Shown here one piece after another: positions 50,039 through 60,250 of a stretch of 64,000 nucleotides of DNA. The stretch is from Epiperipatus broadwayi (lineage: Eukaryota > Onychophora > Udeonychophora > Euonychophora > Peripatidae), in the NCBI GenBank assembly GCA_028023455.1, contig JAQFVV010012573.1, positions 372,001-436,000 of the forward strand. Direction: 5' to 3'. Position numbers and translations under genes: made by a program. Within the stretch, counting starts at the first letter, position 1; each line of letters starts with the position of its first letter. A model generated the notes under the pieces. The model saw only the letters and a list, made by a program, of their open reading frames with translations. It was not told where the DNA came from and did no database searches.

Positions 50039-50734
50039 TATATTCCCATCTTTAATAAAATAAAGAAAATTTGGAAATAATTAAAATAAGGTCATCATTA
50101 TAAAATAAATATTCCATCAATAAATCATGGTTAATCAAAACTATACACCCACACTAATGAAATTAATGCTTATGTATAAGCATGCATCATATCTTTTGTA
50201 AAAAATATATATCCAAACATATTAAAATTAATGACAAATATTCTACAATAATTATATTCATTGGCATCTTTACATTTCACCCTAATTGTATACTTTGAAA
50301 ACAAATTCATGATATCATGTCATATGACAGTTGATTGACAAGAGTAACCTCTTTATTTCTAATGAATATGGAATCTCTATACCAAATAAAATCATGAATA
50401 GTCATTATGATAAATTAAATATTCATCACTATATCCATAATAATTCATGCATTTCATCATAGCCTTACAATAAACTATATTTTCTAAATCACTAACTTCA
50501 TAAATCCAACACTTATTAGTGATCTTACTTTGTGATTGAGAAAAATGCTCATATTCACAGCTCTGTACCTCATGGTAATAAAACCATTTAGACTTAAAAG
50601 GTTTTATTCATGAAAATAAAATTTTATATGCACTATCATTATTTAAGCTTGTGATAGAACTCCCTTTGAAAGAAACCTGGTCACTTATATAAAACCGTAC
50701 TACATTTAAATTAATATCATATGAATAATCATGT
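50039..50734. other. Internal AT-rich part of the candidate LTR element
   Basis: This lies between the gag-like remnant and repeat A. A weak purine-rich stretch (AAAGATGGGAA on the minus strand, about 50046-50056) sits where a polypurine tract would be. No coding. Confidence 0.3.
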
Positions 50735-51135
50735 TTACTCTGATTTTCCAAACTGTCTATTCCATGCCTTCTCTAATTCTTTACCATTAAGTTGTTGATA
50801 TTTATTTAATTCAGCTTCTAAAGCTTTATCCTTATTCTGGTATTCTAACCCCTCTTCTAACCCATTTTAACCTCTTCTATCTTCATTACTAACATTTCTT
50901 GGCTTTGCTTCGTTTCTAGTTTAAATTCTGCTTGGCTTTGCCTCATTTCTTGTTTAAATACTCATTGGTTTTCATCACTTATTCATTAAATCTTTTAATA
51001 ATTTTTTTTGACTTTAATTTCTTCCTTCATTTCACACATTAAACTTTTTAACATGGGCATTATAGGTCTCTTTTGATCAGTTTTTGGTATGATACAGACT
51101 TCACTAACTTCTCTTCCCTGTTCTAACATATCTAA
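50735..51135 (-). pseudogene. Gag-like coiled-coil remnant
   Basis: The minus strand reads LDMLEQGREVSEVCIIPK, then MLKSLMCEMKEEIKVKK, then EMRQSQAEFKLETKQSQEML and VMKIEEVK. After a shift it gives DKALEAELNKYQQLNGKEL and EKAWNRQFGKSE. It is Glu/Lys/Gln-rich with heptad-like spacing, as in the N-terminal coiled coils of many retrotransposon Gag proteins. Stops and at least one frameshift are present. It could instead be an old host coiled-coil fragment. Its strand agrees with the primer-binding-site-like sequence. Confidence 0.4.
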
Positions 51136-52045
51136 CTCTTGTCTATAATTTATTCTTATTTATAATTACTATTTTAAAAAGGAAAGAATTTCCTCTAAAT
51201 TTAATATCTTAGACCAAACGAAATAAATAACTTGTTTCCTCTACTATACTTTATATGCTAAACCCTAATACAATTAAACCTCTACTAATGCACATTTTAA
51301 CACATGTAACACGTCTTTAATATAAATACTACAATAACATCATTTTTAATAGTGATTGATTTACCTACTACACATTATTAAACCTAACTAACATATATTT
51401 TAAATTATGTTATGTACAACATATTGTAGATTTCATGACCATGTTCAGAAGACTTCACATTATGCTATTATCAACAGATTCAAACAGTGAATACTAATGC
51501 TTTCTATTTTCCAAAATAATTTAAAATACAATACCTCATTAAATAAGCTAGCTTTAAATAATTTTCATTATTTATCTTATAGTTACTTCATGAGGAGAAC
51601 TTAGTAATATTTATTAGTAATGAGCCCACACTTTTTTGGCATTTTTATTAACATAGAGCACACATATGGTTCTTTTAAAGTCACAAACATAAATTCTTAT
51701 TTTATTATTATATAGCAAATTCAAGCATCATCTGGTACTTTGTCTTCACATGCTGCCTTTTGGCATATTTATAAACATTTAAGTTATAAAGCACTTTAGT
51801 TTCATCATTTCTCAACTCATGTACTATTAAACTTAATTTTCAGAAAACAAATTGATAACTCACTCTGAATTCAAATCCTTAACAAAGCACAAGTACAAAT
51901 TTAAAATTATTTAATGACTTTAATCCTACACAAATATATATATAAAAAAACCTGATATTGTGATCATTAATCAAATATTTTAATTTTATCTATTTATTAC
52001 TTTAAGACTCTAAACCTCTCACATGGATTATGGATAAATGCTCAG

Positions 52046-52063
52046 GACCTTGCTGGGAAGCCA
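52046..52063 (-). other. Primer-binding-site-like sequence
   Basis: On the minus strand repeat B ends ...TTTACA, followed by TT and then TGGCTTCCCAGCAAGG. TGG complementary to the tRNA 3' CCA, starting two bases after the LTR end, is the canonical arrangement. I could not assign the tRNA species. Confidence 0.4.
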
Positions 52064-52065
52064 AA

Positions 52066-54123
52066 TGTAAAGGAAAATCATCCTAATGAAACCTATGAAC
52101 AATGCTAATGAAGCAACATTGTTTCATGAATAGCAATATTTCCTTGTTGTAAGATCCAAATGTAAAGGAATATATATATATTCTAATATTGAATAAAGTA
52201 AAATGAAAGATGTAAATACTGCTCTGAATATAAAGACTGTCAAATGTAAAGCTAAAATAAGTGGTACTCACTGAATAGTTTACAATTTTGATGCTATTTC
52301 ATAAATAATCTGATCTTTTTGACAAGCCAAAATTTATAATGGATAATATATATATAATAATAATAATAATAATAGTTCAACACAATTGAAATAAAACAAC
52401 TATAGAAAAATAAATATTTTTCTATAGTTGTTTTATTTCAATTGTGTTGAACTATTATTAATTATTGAAAACAACATTATGAACAAATTTATGTTTGACC
52501 ATTATTAAGGATTAATGGATAATATAAAATAATAGACTGCTCATCATAATTCGACAACTATTATCATAAATAAAACTGACTATCAGCAAATGCCCTCAGA
52601 TTAGATAATCACAAATGTAGTGAAAATATAACTGAGTAGGACTAGTTGCTCTGAAAATGCATCACATATCTGAGCAACTACATGTAATAAATATAATAAT
52701 CACAAAGCTTTTTTTTATTTATGTAATACATATTTGGACAATCTAAATATACTGAGTAAATGTTGTATTCAGGCACTTTAAATATCACTAATAAATAAAT
52801 GAGTTGATCACAAATGACTTTGTAATGATTAATATCTACATGTATAATGGCTTCACACATTTGTAAAGAGCACCAATGGGTCCATATGAATATTCTTGCT
52901 TGGCAAAGATAAAATTTATTAAATAATGTTTTACTTGATAATGAGATATAACATGGAATGTATTATAGGATGAGATAAAAGTTTTATAATGATTCATGAA
53001 GTAGTAAATCAAAACACCCAAGTTAATAGCAACAATATAAATTTATTTTATTTGTGGTGATTAAAATAAATAATAATTTATAACAGCAATTAACATCATA
53101 TAATGTACATTTATCGTTCATCCTTGCTATAATATAATTAGATAAGAAAATCAAATAAGAGTTAACTATAGATTTTCTTTCACACAAATAAAAAATAAAT
53201 ATATACAGAAAAATTATATTATCTTTGAAAAAAATAAAAATCAATTATCATCTTTTCATAAATTTATTTATGATTCAAACTAAGTTATGCAATATTATTT
53301 GTTTTAATTGATCTTTTACTTGACTTGATTTTTATGATTTAAGTTAATGGATGTCGAATCAGACTGCATTATAATTAGCACTATTAATTTAAAGATTTTA
53401 TAGAAATTTATAAATATTACCATTATAATTTCAACTGCTGTTAATAAGTAAGATTTTTCTATGAGTGTCTGTTACTATTAGCATATATAAAACTTCAATT
53501 GTACTTTATCTTGCAGCATCTCCTTTGGCATTTTTGTGCTAGCACACACATATGTACAGATCCGTAGACATTTTTAATCCTTAAATGTTATCCAATTATT
53601 TTTCCTTCATTGATATTCCAATCCAAGTAGCTTCAATGTCTTAGATTTATGGCGGTCAGCGTTTGGTAATTAATTATTTCATTTAAATTAGACATTAAAT
53701 GGACAGAACTCCTGTTCCTTCCCTCCAAAGGTTCTCTACTCACAATACATTTTCTTAATTGCAAGTCCAGAATTTTTTATAGAATAAGGTAAGATTAAAA
53801 CAAAAATTTTTTAAGGAAAGAATGTTCTCCCTTTTGAAATCATTTTCTGTCGCTATAGTAACACAAACAATGCAGTCTATATTTTTAACCATTACCTTTG
53901 AACATGTGATTTCTTTCTTTCAATTTTAATAAAGCATTGTTGTCAACTGATATAATTTATCAAAATATTTTTTAATTTTAATAAATAAATGATTCATTTA
54001 TTCCAGATTTATTCAAAACAAAATAAACATACTTTTATTAAATATATAACCTTAAATTGTTTTCTTTATTTAGTTATTTATAAACTATAGAAAAATGACA
54101 AATGAAGATATGTGCATACTACA
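52066..54123 (-). repeat. Copy B of the long terminal repeat (candidate 5' LTR)
   Basis: Partner of 48329-50038. It begins TGTAAAGG and ends GCATACTACA, so the ends are TG...CA. It is longer than copy A mainly because of extra sequence at about 52300-52670, which contains the 94-bp hairpin. The minus-strand frames in this repeat (for example 52083-52271 and 52678-53244) are AT-driven and not conserved as protein between the copies. Confidence 0.7.
52367..52460. repeat. 94-bp near-perfect hairpin
   Basis: The 46-nt arms are fully complementary by eye with a two-base loop at 52413-52414. The left arm includes AGTTCAACACAATTGAAAT and the right arm its complement. It lies in repeat B but not in repeat A, so it inserted or arose after the two repeats separated. 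As RNA it would be a dicer-sized foldback; as DNA, a cruciform. Confidence 0.9.
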
Positions 54124-54949
54124 ATATATAGGTATCCTGTCGTAACAAATTAAACAAAATTTTATATATAATAAAAACCACAAAAAATTAAATACTTTAA
54201 TATAAATCTGATTTTATAGAAATTATGAATAAGTTCTATGGCTTTAGGATTTATTTTACGCACTAGAACTTAAGCAAAATGCAAGTCCATAGTGAAGACA
54301 TTATAATAACTGATATTAACTAACCAAATTTTTAAGTTTCAACATAAAAACTACATTAGCATAAATGCAAATACAAATATAAAAAAAATAAATGATGGAA
54401 TCATCACAGTATATACAATTTCTATAATGTAAAATAAAAGAATAGGCAGCTAAATATATTTTTTCAATCATAAGAACAAGATGAACTGTAACTGGAAAAT
54501 TAATGAATAATTAGAAAATGAATGAAATAGCAAATCATTATCACAAATGTCTAAAACACTTTCTTCAATAATATAAATGATTAATATAATCAATGTTTTG
54601 ATTAGGCAAATGTTTAATGCATGTATAACATTAAATAAAAGACTAACCATTCCTAAATAAAATTTGTTTAAAAAAATTCTATGTGCTTGACTTCATAGTG
54701 CAAATATGATCCAATAAAATATTCAATTGTTATAGTGAACTTATAATTTTGTATATATGTTTTGCTTTTTTATTTTAAGTACCAATCTTCCCTATTTGCA
54801 ATAATTAACTTTGGATTTCAGACCTCTTCAAGATTTATACGAAGAAACAGTAATAAGGCTGTATCATCAAGTCTACAACACTGATCTTTTAAGTTTAAAC
54901 AAAAACATGACATTAAAAAATAATTATATTTATTACTAATGAAGTTTTT
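54124..54949. other. AT-rich stretch without recognisable features
   Basis: Nothing recognised apart from simple A/T runs. Confidence 0.4.
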
Positions 54950-55680
54950 TTCATTCATCATTATTATTAGGTCTTCAGTCCAAAAACTGGTTTTAATTTC
55001 TAATGACATCCCAGTATCTTCACTTTTACTTCTTCTCTGAGTAACTCAGTGTTTCTGTATACGACCCATGCAATTCAACCCCATAGTTCTGACAGATAAA
55101 CAATCTTACCTCTCTTATCAACCACATAAACTTATCATTTATTTTTTTTCTTTAGCCATCTAATCTACTCCATCTCCACATTTCAAAAGCCCAATCTCTT
55201 AATATTTCTAAGTAATAACAGTTCTAATTTTTGCCTCATATAGATAAATTGGCTAAATGTAAGATGCAATTTCTTGCATAAGTAAAGATCCAATATCTCT
55301 GATGTCAAAAGTTATTGCTTATAGTGAAAAATTTGCTTTGCAATAGGCTTTGTTTTTTTTTTTTTTCGTATTTCTTTCTTATAGTTTATTTTCAGTATTT
55401 GACCTAGATATTCAAAATACTTTTTTCTACTAAATTATTTCCTATATTAATATAGATATCTTTATGAATTCAGGACATTATCACTGTCTTAAACTTTTTA
55501 ATATTAATCTTCATGACAAATTATAACTTCAAAATTGTTAAAATCTGCAAATAAAAATACACTTCATTTTACTATATTTCCAATTTGTCTTTTTATTTTA
55601 TATTTTAGTAATACATCAACATTCTGCTCATACATCAACCTCTAATGTGAAAAAATATGGTTTAAAAAAATCACACCGCT
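54950..55680 (-). mobile_element. LINE B-type fragment, C-terminal region
   Basis: The minus strand, in several frames, gives MKINIKKFKTVIM (after the RT palm), FEYLGQIL (thumb), QEI with a degraded helix, and then AFEMWRWSRLDG (55225-55180 region), the Ala-Phe-Glu-Met-Trp block of RTE tails. It ends near 54950-55030. Heavily mutated and 5'-truncated. Same orientation and family type as the LINE at 7.3-13.1 kb. Confidence 0.65.
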
Positions 55681-56160
55681 AGTATAAATTTTGTAGCTTG
55701 ATAGGAAAATAAAAAACATTCACACTTTTTTTTTTCGTATTAATTTTTCAATCTAAATTCATTATATATATTTATTTCTAAGATTAGTCTAAAATTAAAC
55801 TTTTAAATTTTTATCTATCATATTAATTTTTGATTACGAGGAAGATATACTTAAATCATTTAAATGAACAAATATCTATCATTAAAAAAAAAAAAAATCC
55901 ACGTGTTCTCACTTTAAATTTAATCTTGATTATTTTCTCTCTTTTTTTTCCAATTTCAGAGTGCAGCTGATAATTGTTTAAGTTATTAATCTATAATTGT
56001 GATTTACTATTAATATAAAAAATTTGTAATTACGTAACAGTAGCAAGAATTAAAAATATATAAGTCGTATTTGAATAACTTTCAAAACTAAATTATTTTA
56101 TTTAATATTAAATATTACCATTTTTGTAACATTAATTAGATTGAAAAATATCACAAATAA
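55681..56160. other. AT-rich stretch without recognisable features
   Basis: Only poly-T/poly-A tracts and AT-rich DNA. Confidence 0.4.
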
Positions 56161-56188
56161 CCCTGTAATACGTAGAAACTAACCTTAC

Positions 56189-56280
56189 ATATTCTTCGGG
56201 ATCGAGGTCAAATCTTAATATTACTTTTAATTTAAAGCCCAAAGCATAGTTCGAGTAAACTTTCAAAAATTGAGATATCT
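56189..56280 (-). CDS. Possible exon of a divergent neighbour gene
   Basis: A minus-strand frame reads ISQFLKVYSNYALGFKLKV and then ILRFDLDPEEY and meets a good splice donor, TAT|GTAAGG (56183-56188). The acceptor side (TTTTGTAAG before it) is weak. The residues, especially RFDLDPEEY, look like real protein but I do not recognise them. Its position about 700 bp on the far side of the PDE6D promoter and its opposite strand would fit a bidirectional promoter pair. The frame also stays open without splicing for about 18 more codons. A chance open frame is quite possible. Confidence 0.25.
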
Positions 56281-56960
56281 CTTACAAAATGAATTATTGA
56301 TGCTAATATCAATTTCTGCATGATAAAATAAAAAAAATAATTTCGGCAATATATTTCAATGATGTAACATAGAGCACGAGAGCTTATGAATTTATATCGA
56401 AGGCTGCTTTTTTTTAAAAAAAAAAAAATAATAAATACAAATATTTAAATTATAAATATCTATAACGAATTATCTTAAAAAAAAAATCGAAACAAAATAA
56501 ATATTAAAAATTGACATTATAAACAAATGAAAAATTAACGTAAAGTTTAACTCGTAAACAAGTAGGCTGTAACAAATGTGATATTTTGTTTACTATTTCG
56601 AATTAGCTCGTGATGCCAGTATGCATTAAAGCTATATTTTTCCATATAATTATCTTTAATAAATTATTAAAATGCAAAAAATTATAATCAATTATAAAAT
56701 TATTGACATCTATTTAAAAAATAATAATATTAATCATAATTAAGAATCAAAAATTTAGAAACACCCGTTAAAGTTAACGTTCATACTATAGAGTTCAGAC
56801 TCACAAAATTTAAAGAAAGCTGTTATAATATAATATATTTTTAACACTAAATTCAAAATAAAAGTATACCTTTAAATAAAATATTAGAGGCTGTTCTTTA
56901 AATGTGATAACGAAAAAGAAAAACAAAAGTATGCGTTTTTTTTTTTAGATAGGCCTACCA
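56281..56960. other. AT-rich spacer upstream of the PDE6D promoter
   Basis: Poly-A tracts and AT-rich DNA; no motif recognised until 56965. Confidence 0.4.
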
Positions 56961-56964
56961 TTAG

Positions 56965-57060
56965 GTATTTTGGAGGCGGCCATGTTGTTCCGGTCTCTCT
57001 TGTGCGCAGTCCCGCACCTAAACACTTTTCACAAATGTACGTTACGCTGTAAAATATAGT
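56965..57060 (+). promoter_or_regulatory. Housekeeping-type promoter of the PDE6D-like gene
   Basis: GGCGGCCATGTTG at about 56976-56988 matches the YY1 core (GCCAT-TT) and TTCCGG at 56988-56993 is an ETS-type site (CCGGAA on the other strand). They sit in a local GC-rich patch (GTGCGCAGTCCCGCACC) within AT-rich DNA, with no TATA box. The pairing of YY1 and ETS sites close to the start is typical of TATA-less animal housekeeping promoters. Transcription would start near 56980-57010, giving a leader of about 330-360 nt unless a leader intron is removed (a possible acceptor, TTTTTAG, lies near 57132). Confidence 0.5.
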
Positions 57061-57338
57061 ACCGACAAAATAGTAAATAATCGATTTTTATTGCAATCAT
57101 TGTTATTTGTTTGCTGTTTTCTTAATTTTTAGGATTTTTTTGTGCTGGCTGTATGCCTGGATTAGTGGTATTTATTCACTAAATGTGATTTCTAAATGAT
57201 TTACAAATATATACGGAAAGAGTCTATTTTTCTATATTTGAATTGCGGTCGCAAATCTTGAAAACATTACATTTTATCTTTAATATTTGGATTAACGTTT
57301 ACATTTTTTTTTTTTTTTTTGTACTGACACTTTCTATA

Positions 57339-57379
57339 ATGCCGTCGAGAGCGGAAGATATTCTTAAAGGTTTTAAATT
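57339..57379 (+). CDS. PDE6D: PDE6D-like prenyl-binding protein (PDE delta), coding exon 1
   Basis: PDE6D binds farnesylated or geranylgeranylated proteins (Ras-family GTPases, INPP5E and others) in an immunoglobulin-like pocket, carries them through the cytosol and releases them to membranes when ARL2/ARL3-GTP binds. The exon encodes MPSRAEDILKGFKL. The family opens with a short variable head followed by the ILxGFKL block (then Asn-Trp-Met-Asn-Leu-Arg-Asp). The ATG at 57339 has A at -3 and no in-frame ATG lies between it and the promoter. The exon stops in phase 2 (TT|) exactly where the conserved protein would go on to exon 2, and the next bases are a U12-type donor. The full protein is about 150 residues. 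No exon 2 was recognised before the window end. The identification rests on 11-14 residues plus splice position and promoter. Confidence 0.75.
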
Positions 57380-57388
57380 GTATCCTTT
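57380..57388 (+). other. U12-type (minor spliceosome) 5' splice site
   Basis: GTATCCTTT is a 9 of 9 match to the GT-AG class U12 donor consensus. It is a poor U2 donor (T at -1, no G at +5). It directly follows PDE6D coding exon 1, giving a phase 2 intron. U12 donors are rare and strongly constrained, so an exact match at the expected place is hard to ascribe to chance. Confidence 0.75.
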
Positions 57389-58239
57389 GTATATACTTTA
57401 TTCAGTTTTTTACTTTAGGGTTGTTTTTTTGTTGTTGTTGTTGTTGTTAATTAGTAGTATTCTATACATTTAGAAATCCTCTATATTTGAATAAAATTTA
57501 TAGTTAAAATATTAACGTTGTATTAATTAATTAATGGTTATATTTTAAGTTAATGTTTAGTATGCATAAAATGTGTGTTGTATTCAAGTTAATCCATTAG
57601 ATTTTTATTTCTTTAAATAAATGTTTTAATATAAATTTTTATATTAGAAATGTCTATGTTATATGTCTTTTCGGTACCGTTAAAAAATAGTTGTTCAGTT
57701 TATTGTTTCCATGACAGCAATATATTAAACGTTGTATTCTCATTATTTATAACCATGTTTTGTTGTGTCATTAAAATTTATTATTAAATTTTGTTAATAT
57801 ATAATTTCCGGTAATTTGAAAGAAAGGTTATTTTCTTTTTTTAAAAATTAAACTGTTTTTTCTTCTAAAAGTTGTGTCTTGGATAAGATATTTCAAACTG
57901 TATTTATTATTAACACTTTTATATTTTCTGAAAAAGAAAGTGAGAAAATTTAAAAAATAACATTAAATTTTATTGTTTGGTGCATTTTTTTTTTTACGTG
58001 TTTGTGCATCATATTCTGTACAGTGATCAGACATTTTGGGTTCTTGATGGGTTATTTAAAAAAAAAAACAACTTCTAAAACATACACGCTCTTGCTTAAA
58101 AAATTATAATGGAAGGTATAAATTAATCACTTAATTAGCAAGTTCTTAAACCGAACATCGTCGTTGATTATCTGCCATTAGGAGGTTGACAAATTATCCA
58201 TTCAAATTTTCACTGTTTTTGTTTCTTGCTTTGTGTTTG
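57389..58239 (+). other. Start of PDE6D-like intron 1
   Basis: AT-rich intron. It contains a (TTG)n microsatellite at about 57429-57448 and several T tracts. The open frame that continues past 57380 to 57473 is intron read-through of hydrophobic, low-complexity sequence, not coding. Confidence 0.55.
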
Positions 58240-58870
58240 AGTTTTTTAAGGTCATCATCTTCATTAATATCTTATTATTATTAATCTCTTTTCCATTTTC
58301 TTTCAAATCCATAATTTGAAGCAAATGTTTGCCTCATATAAATTTACACTTCACACAAAACATTTTACAAATACAATACTTCCCCCCCCCCCATTCATTC
58401 AATGGTCTACAAATCATTGTTATTATAATCCCATTTAACTAGTGCACTTTTTAACAACTACAACAATTTTTAAGTGTTAAACTTTTCTATACATCTTTTC
58501 TAGACTTGATATATATTCGTCTGCATTGTTTTTACACCTATTACCACTTATTTTTATCCAAATTTATATTGATACTTTAGGAAATAAAAAGAATTTTATT
58601 ATCTGTTTTGTTAATTATTTTGTTAATCCATCTTTATCACATGTAATTGTTTACATATTTGGAAATTAATATTAAAAATCTTTTTTTTTTTCCAATGCTA
58701 ATTTTAGATAGTGTTTATCATATTTTCTAAATAAACATTAAAAAATGTGAAATAAATATGTTTGTCTCATATCTAATAGTGATATGAGTCAAACGTCTTT
58801 TTTGTTTAAAAAAATACTTTCAACAATGCTTTCCAATTCTGAATATTTTTGTATACTAATGTATGAACTG
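58240..58870 (-). mobile_element. LINE B-type fragment, RT palm region
   Basis: The minus strand around 58770-58695 reads TFFNVYLENMINTI, matching LFNIYLEDMLNN of the LINE at 8.3 kb. Flanking sequence shows weaker LINE-like residues (for example ADEYISSLEKM further down). It is highly degraded, with a poly-C run (58382-58392). It lies in the presumed PDE6D intron 1, antisense to the gene. Confidence 0.45.
58382..58392. repeat. 11-base poly-C tract
   Basis: Uninterrupted C run in AT-rich intron sequence. Confidence 0.9.
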
Positions 58871-59104
58871 ATTTGTTATTATTAATTTAAATATTTATAA
58901 CAACTATCTGCCTATTAGCATTTGTTTTAAGAGAAAAAAGAGCAACCGTGAAAATGAAATGTTTTATCAGAAACTATCATATTGATTTCAGGGCTTACTA
59001 TATTTTATTATTGTTCAGAGCTAGATGAAGTTTTCTAAGTAACAAATTTTTTGATGTTTATAGATTCAAACTATTAAGTAATGAAATGTTAAATAAACTA
59101 TAAT

Positions 59105-59300
59105 AAGAGAATAACTTGCTTGAGGGTCAGGCTTTTAAGCTAACAGTACAAAGTTCAAATCCTTGATCGAGCACTTTTTTGTTGTCAACTATTGTGCTCA
59201 GGATGACAATGGGTTCCATAAGTTGCAAATAATGGAGTGATTTTTACATATGAAAATTAACTGTGGGAGACAATAAACACTGCCCAACCAAGAATTTTTT
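59105..59300 (+). mobile_element. tRNA-derived SINE candidate
   Basis: AGTTCAAATCC at 59152-59162 fits a pol III B box (GGTTCRANNCC, first base changed), and TTGCTTGAGGG at about 59117 is an A-box-like sequence about 35 nt upstream, the spacing of tRNA genes. The arm between (AGGCTT...AAGCT) could form an anticodon-like stem. Downstream comes a non-tRNA body (CAGGATGACAATGGG... AACCAAG). tRNA-derived SINEs of this design are common in cephalopods. The element end and target duplication were not resolved. Confidence 0.45.
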
Positions 59301-59870
59301 CTATGGCTTTATAGCATAGGATATTGCTTTATCAAAGACTAGGTACTATTTCTCATACAAACAATCTTTTCTTTTTTCAGTCTCTTAAATTAGTGTATAA
59401 CCAATCATCATCAATTTCTCATGCAGCATGCAATGTTTCCATTCCTTAAATAGATGCATAGAATTTCTGACTACAATTCCTTTTTTTCTTTTTTTTTTTT
59501 TGTTCAAGCCCTCGATAATTAAGAAAGCAATGACAGGTATAAACTTAATAGATCAGCAATCCTTTATTATGAGCTTTGCTCAAAGCAATACAATTAATAA
59601 AGAGTTGATTTGGACCTGGGTTTGAAACAGAAATTTCATTTGGTAAAAATTATGTTTAAGCAGCCTATTTAGGGATACCTTTTTACCTTGGAAATAGAAG
59701 GGACCTGGAAAATGTGATTTAAAAATAGCCTGTTTCACACAGTTTGGCTAAGTCGTTGAATCTACCAGTAATAGAAATAATATCAATAGTAATAGTTAAA
59801 TAGAAGGCAGCAGTGGTATTAAAGTTAAGTATTATAATTTATTTTTTTCTAAATACAAAAACATGAAATG

Positions 59871-60193
59871 TTATATATAGAACTCGCAAATAAGCTCTTA
59901 ATAAGCTTTTCAGAATATCTCCAAGCCCAGACCAGTTTCTGCTACTGGCTTCCTCGTTGAGGTGCCAGGATATTCAAACATTAGATTAAAAATACCAGGA
60001 CAAGCCCAGCACTTTAACTAATGGATAACTATTAAGTAGAAAATCTTAAATTTTCAGACATTTATATGTCTTCCAATCAGGCTACCTAATGCTTGAATAT
60101 CCTAGCACCTCAATGAGGAAGCCAGTAGCAGAAACCGGTCTGGGGATATTCTGCAAAGCTTCTTAAGAGCTTATTTGCGAGCTCTATATATAA
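59871..60193. mobile_element. 323-bp foldback element
   Basis: The arms 59871-59984 and 60086-60193 are reverse complements with few differences, beginning TTATATATAGAACTCGCAAA and ending in the complement (…GAGCTCTATATATAA). They share TTTCTGCTACTGGCTTCCTC and GATATTCAA with its mirror. The spacer is about 100 nt and AT-rich. Its core (CCAGAC-GGTTTCTG) resembles that of the neighbouring 454-bp family (CCAGACTAGTTTCTG), suggesting a common ancestor or shared target. Confidence 0.85.
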
Positions 60194-60250
60194 TATTTGT
60201 AGTACAAGCCTGGTAAATTGGGTCATGTGACATATGATTTTATTTTAAGC

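Larger units (their letters stand above)
48329..54123 (-). mobile_element. Candidate non-autonomous LTR retrotransposon with 1.7-2.1 kb LTRs
   Basis: Two direct repeats flank about 2 kb of unique DNA. On the minus strand the order fits an LTR element: repeat B (54123-52066), a primer-binding-site-like TGGCTTCCCAGC two bases inside it, a gag-like coiled-coil remnant (51135-50735), then repeat A (50038-48329). No protease, RT or integrase was seen, so it would depend on a helper (large-retrotransposon-derivative style). ATATAT borders both outer ends but is too AT-rich to prove a target duplication. The alternative is a plain segmental duplication. Confidence 0.5.

Noticed and set aside
48329-54123. 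Simple segmental duplication instead of an LTR element
   Set aside because: Not excluded, but the TG/CA ends, the PBS-like sequence and the strand-matched gag-like remnant together favour the LTR reading; kept as the stated alternative.
57243-57473. 76-codon open frame through the PDE6D exon
   Set aside because: Only the part from ATG 57339 to 57379 matches the family. The rest is poly-T leader and hydrophobic intron read-through after the U12-type donor.
59105-59180. Functional tRNA gene
   Set aside because: Boxes A and B are imperfect, the acceptor stem does not pair and a non-tRNA body follows; a SINE fits better.
59435-59475. TTCCTTAAA followed by an AG at about 12 nt, a possible U12 branch site and acceptor for PDE6D exon 2
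   Set aside because: The sequence after the AG translates to ISDYNS-like residues and then a T tract, not the expected Asn-Trp-Met-Asn-Leu. Chance match.
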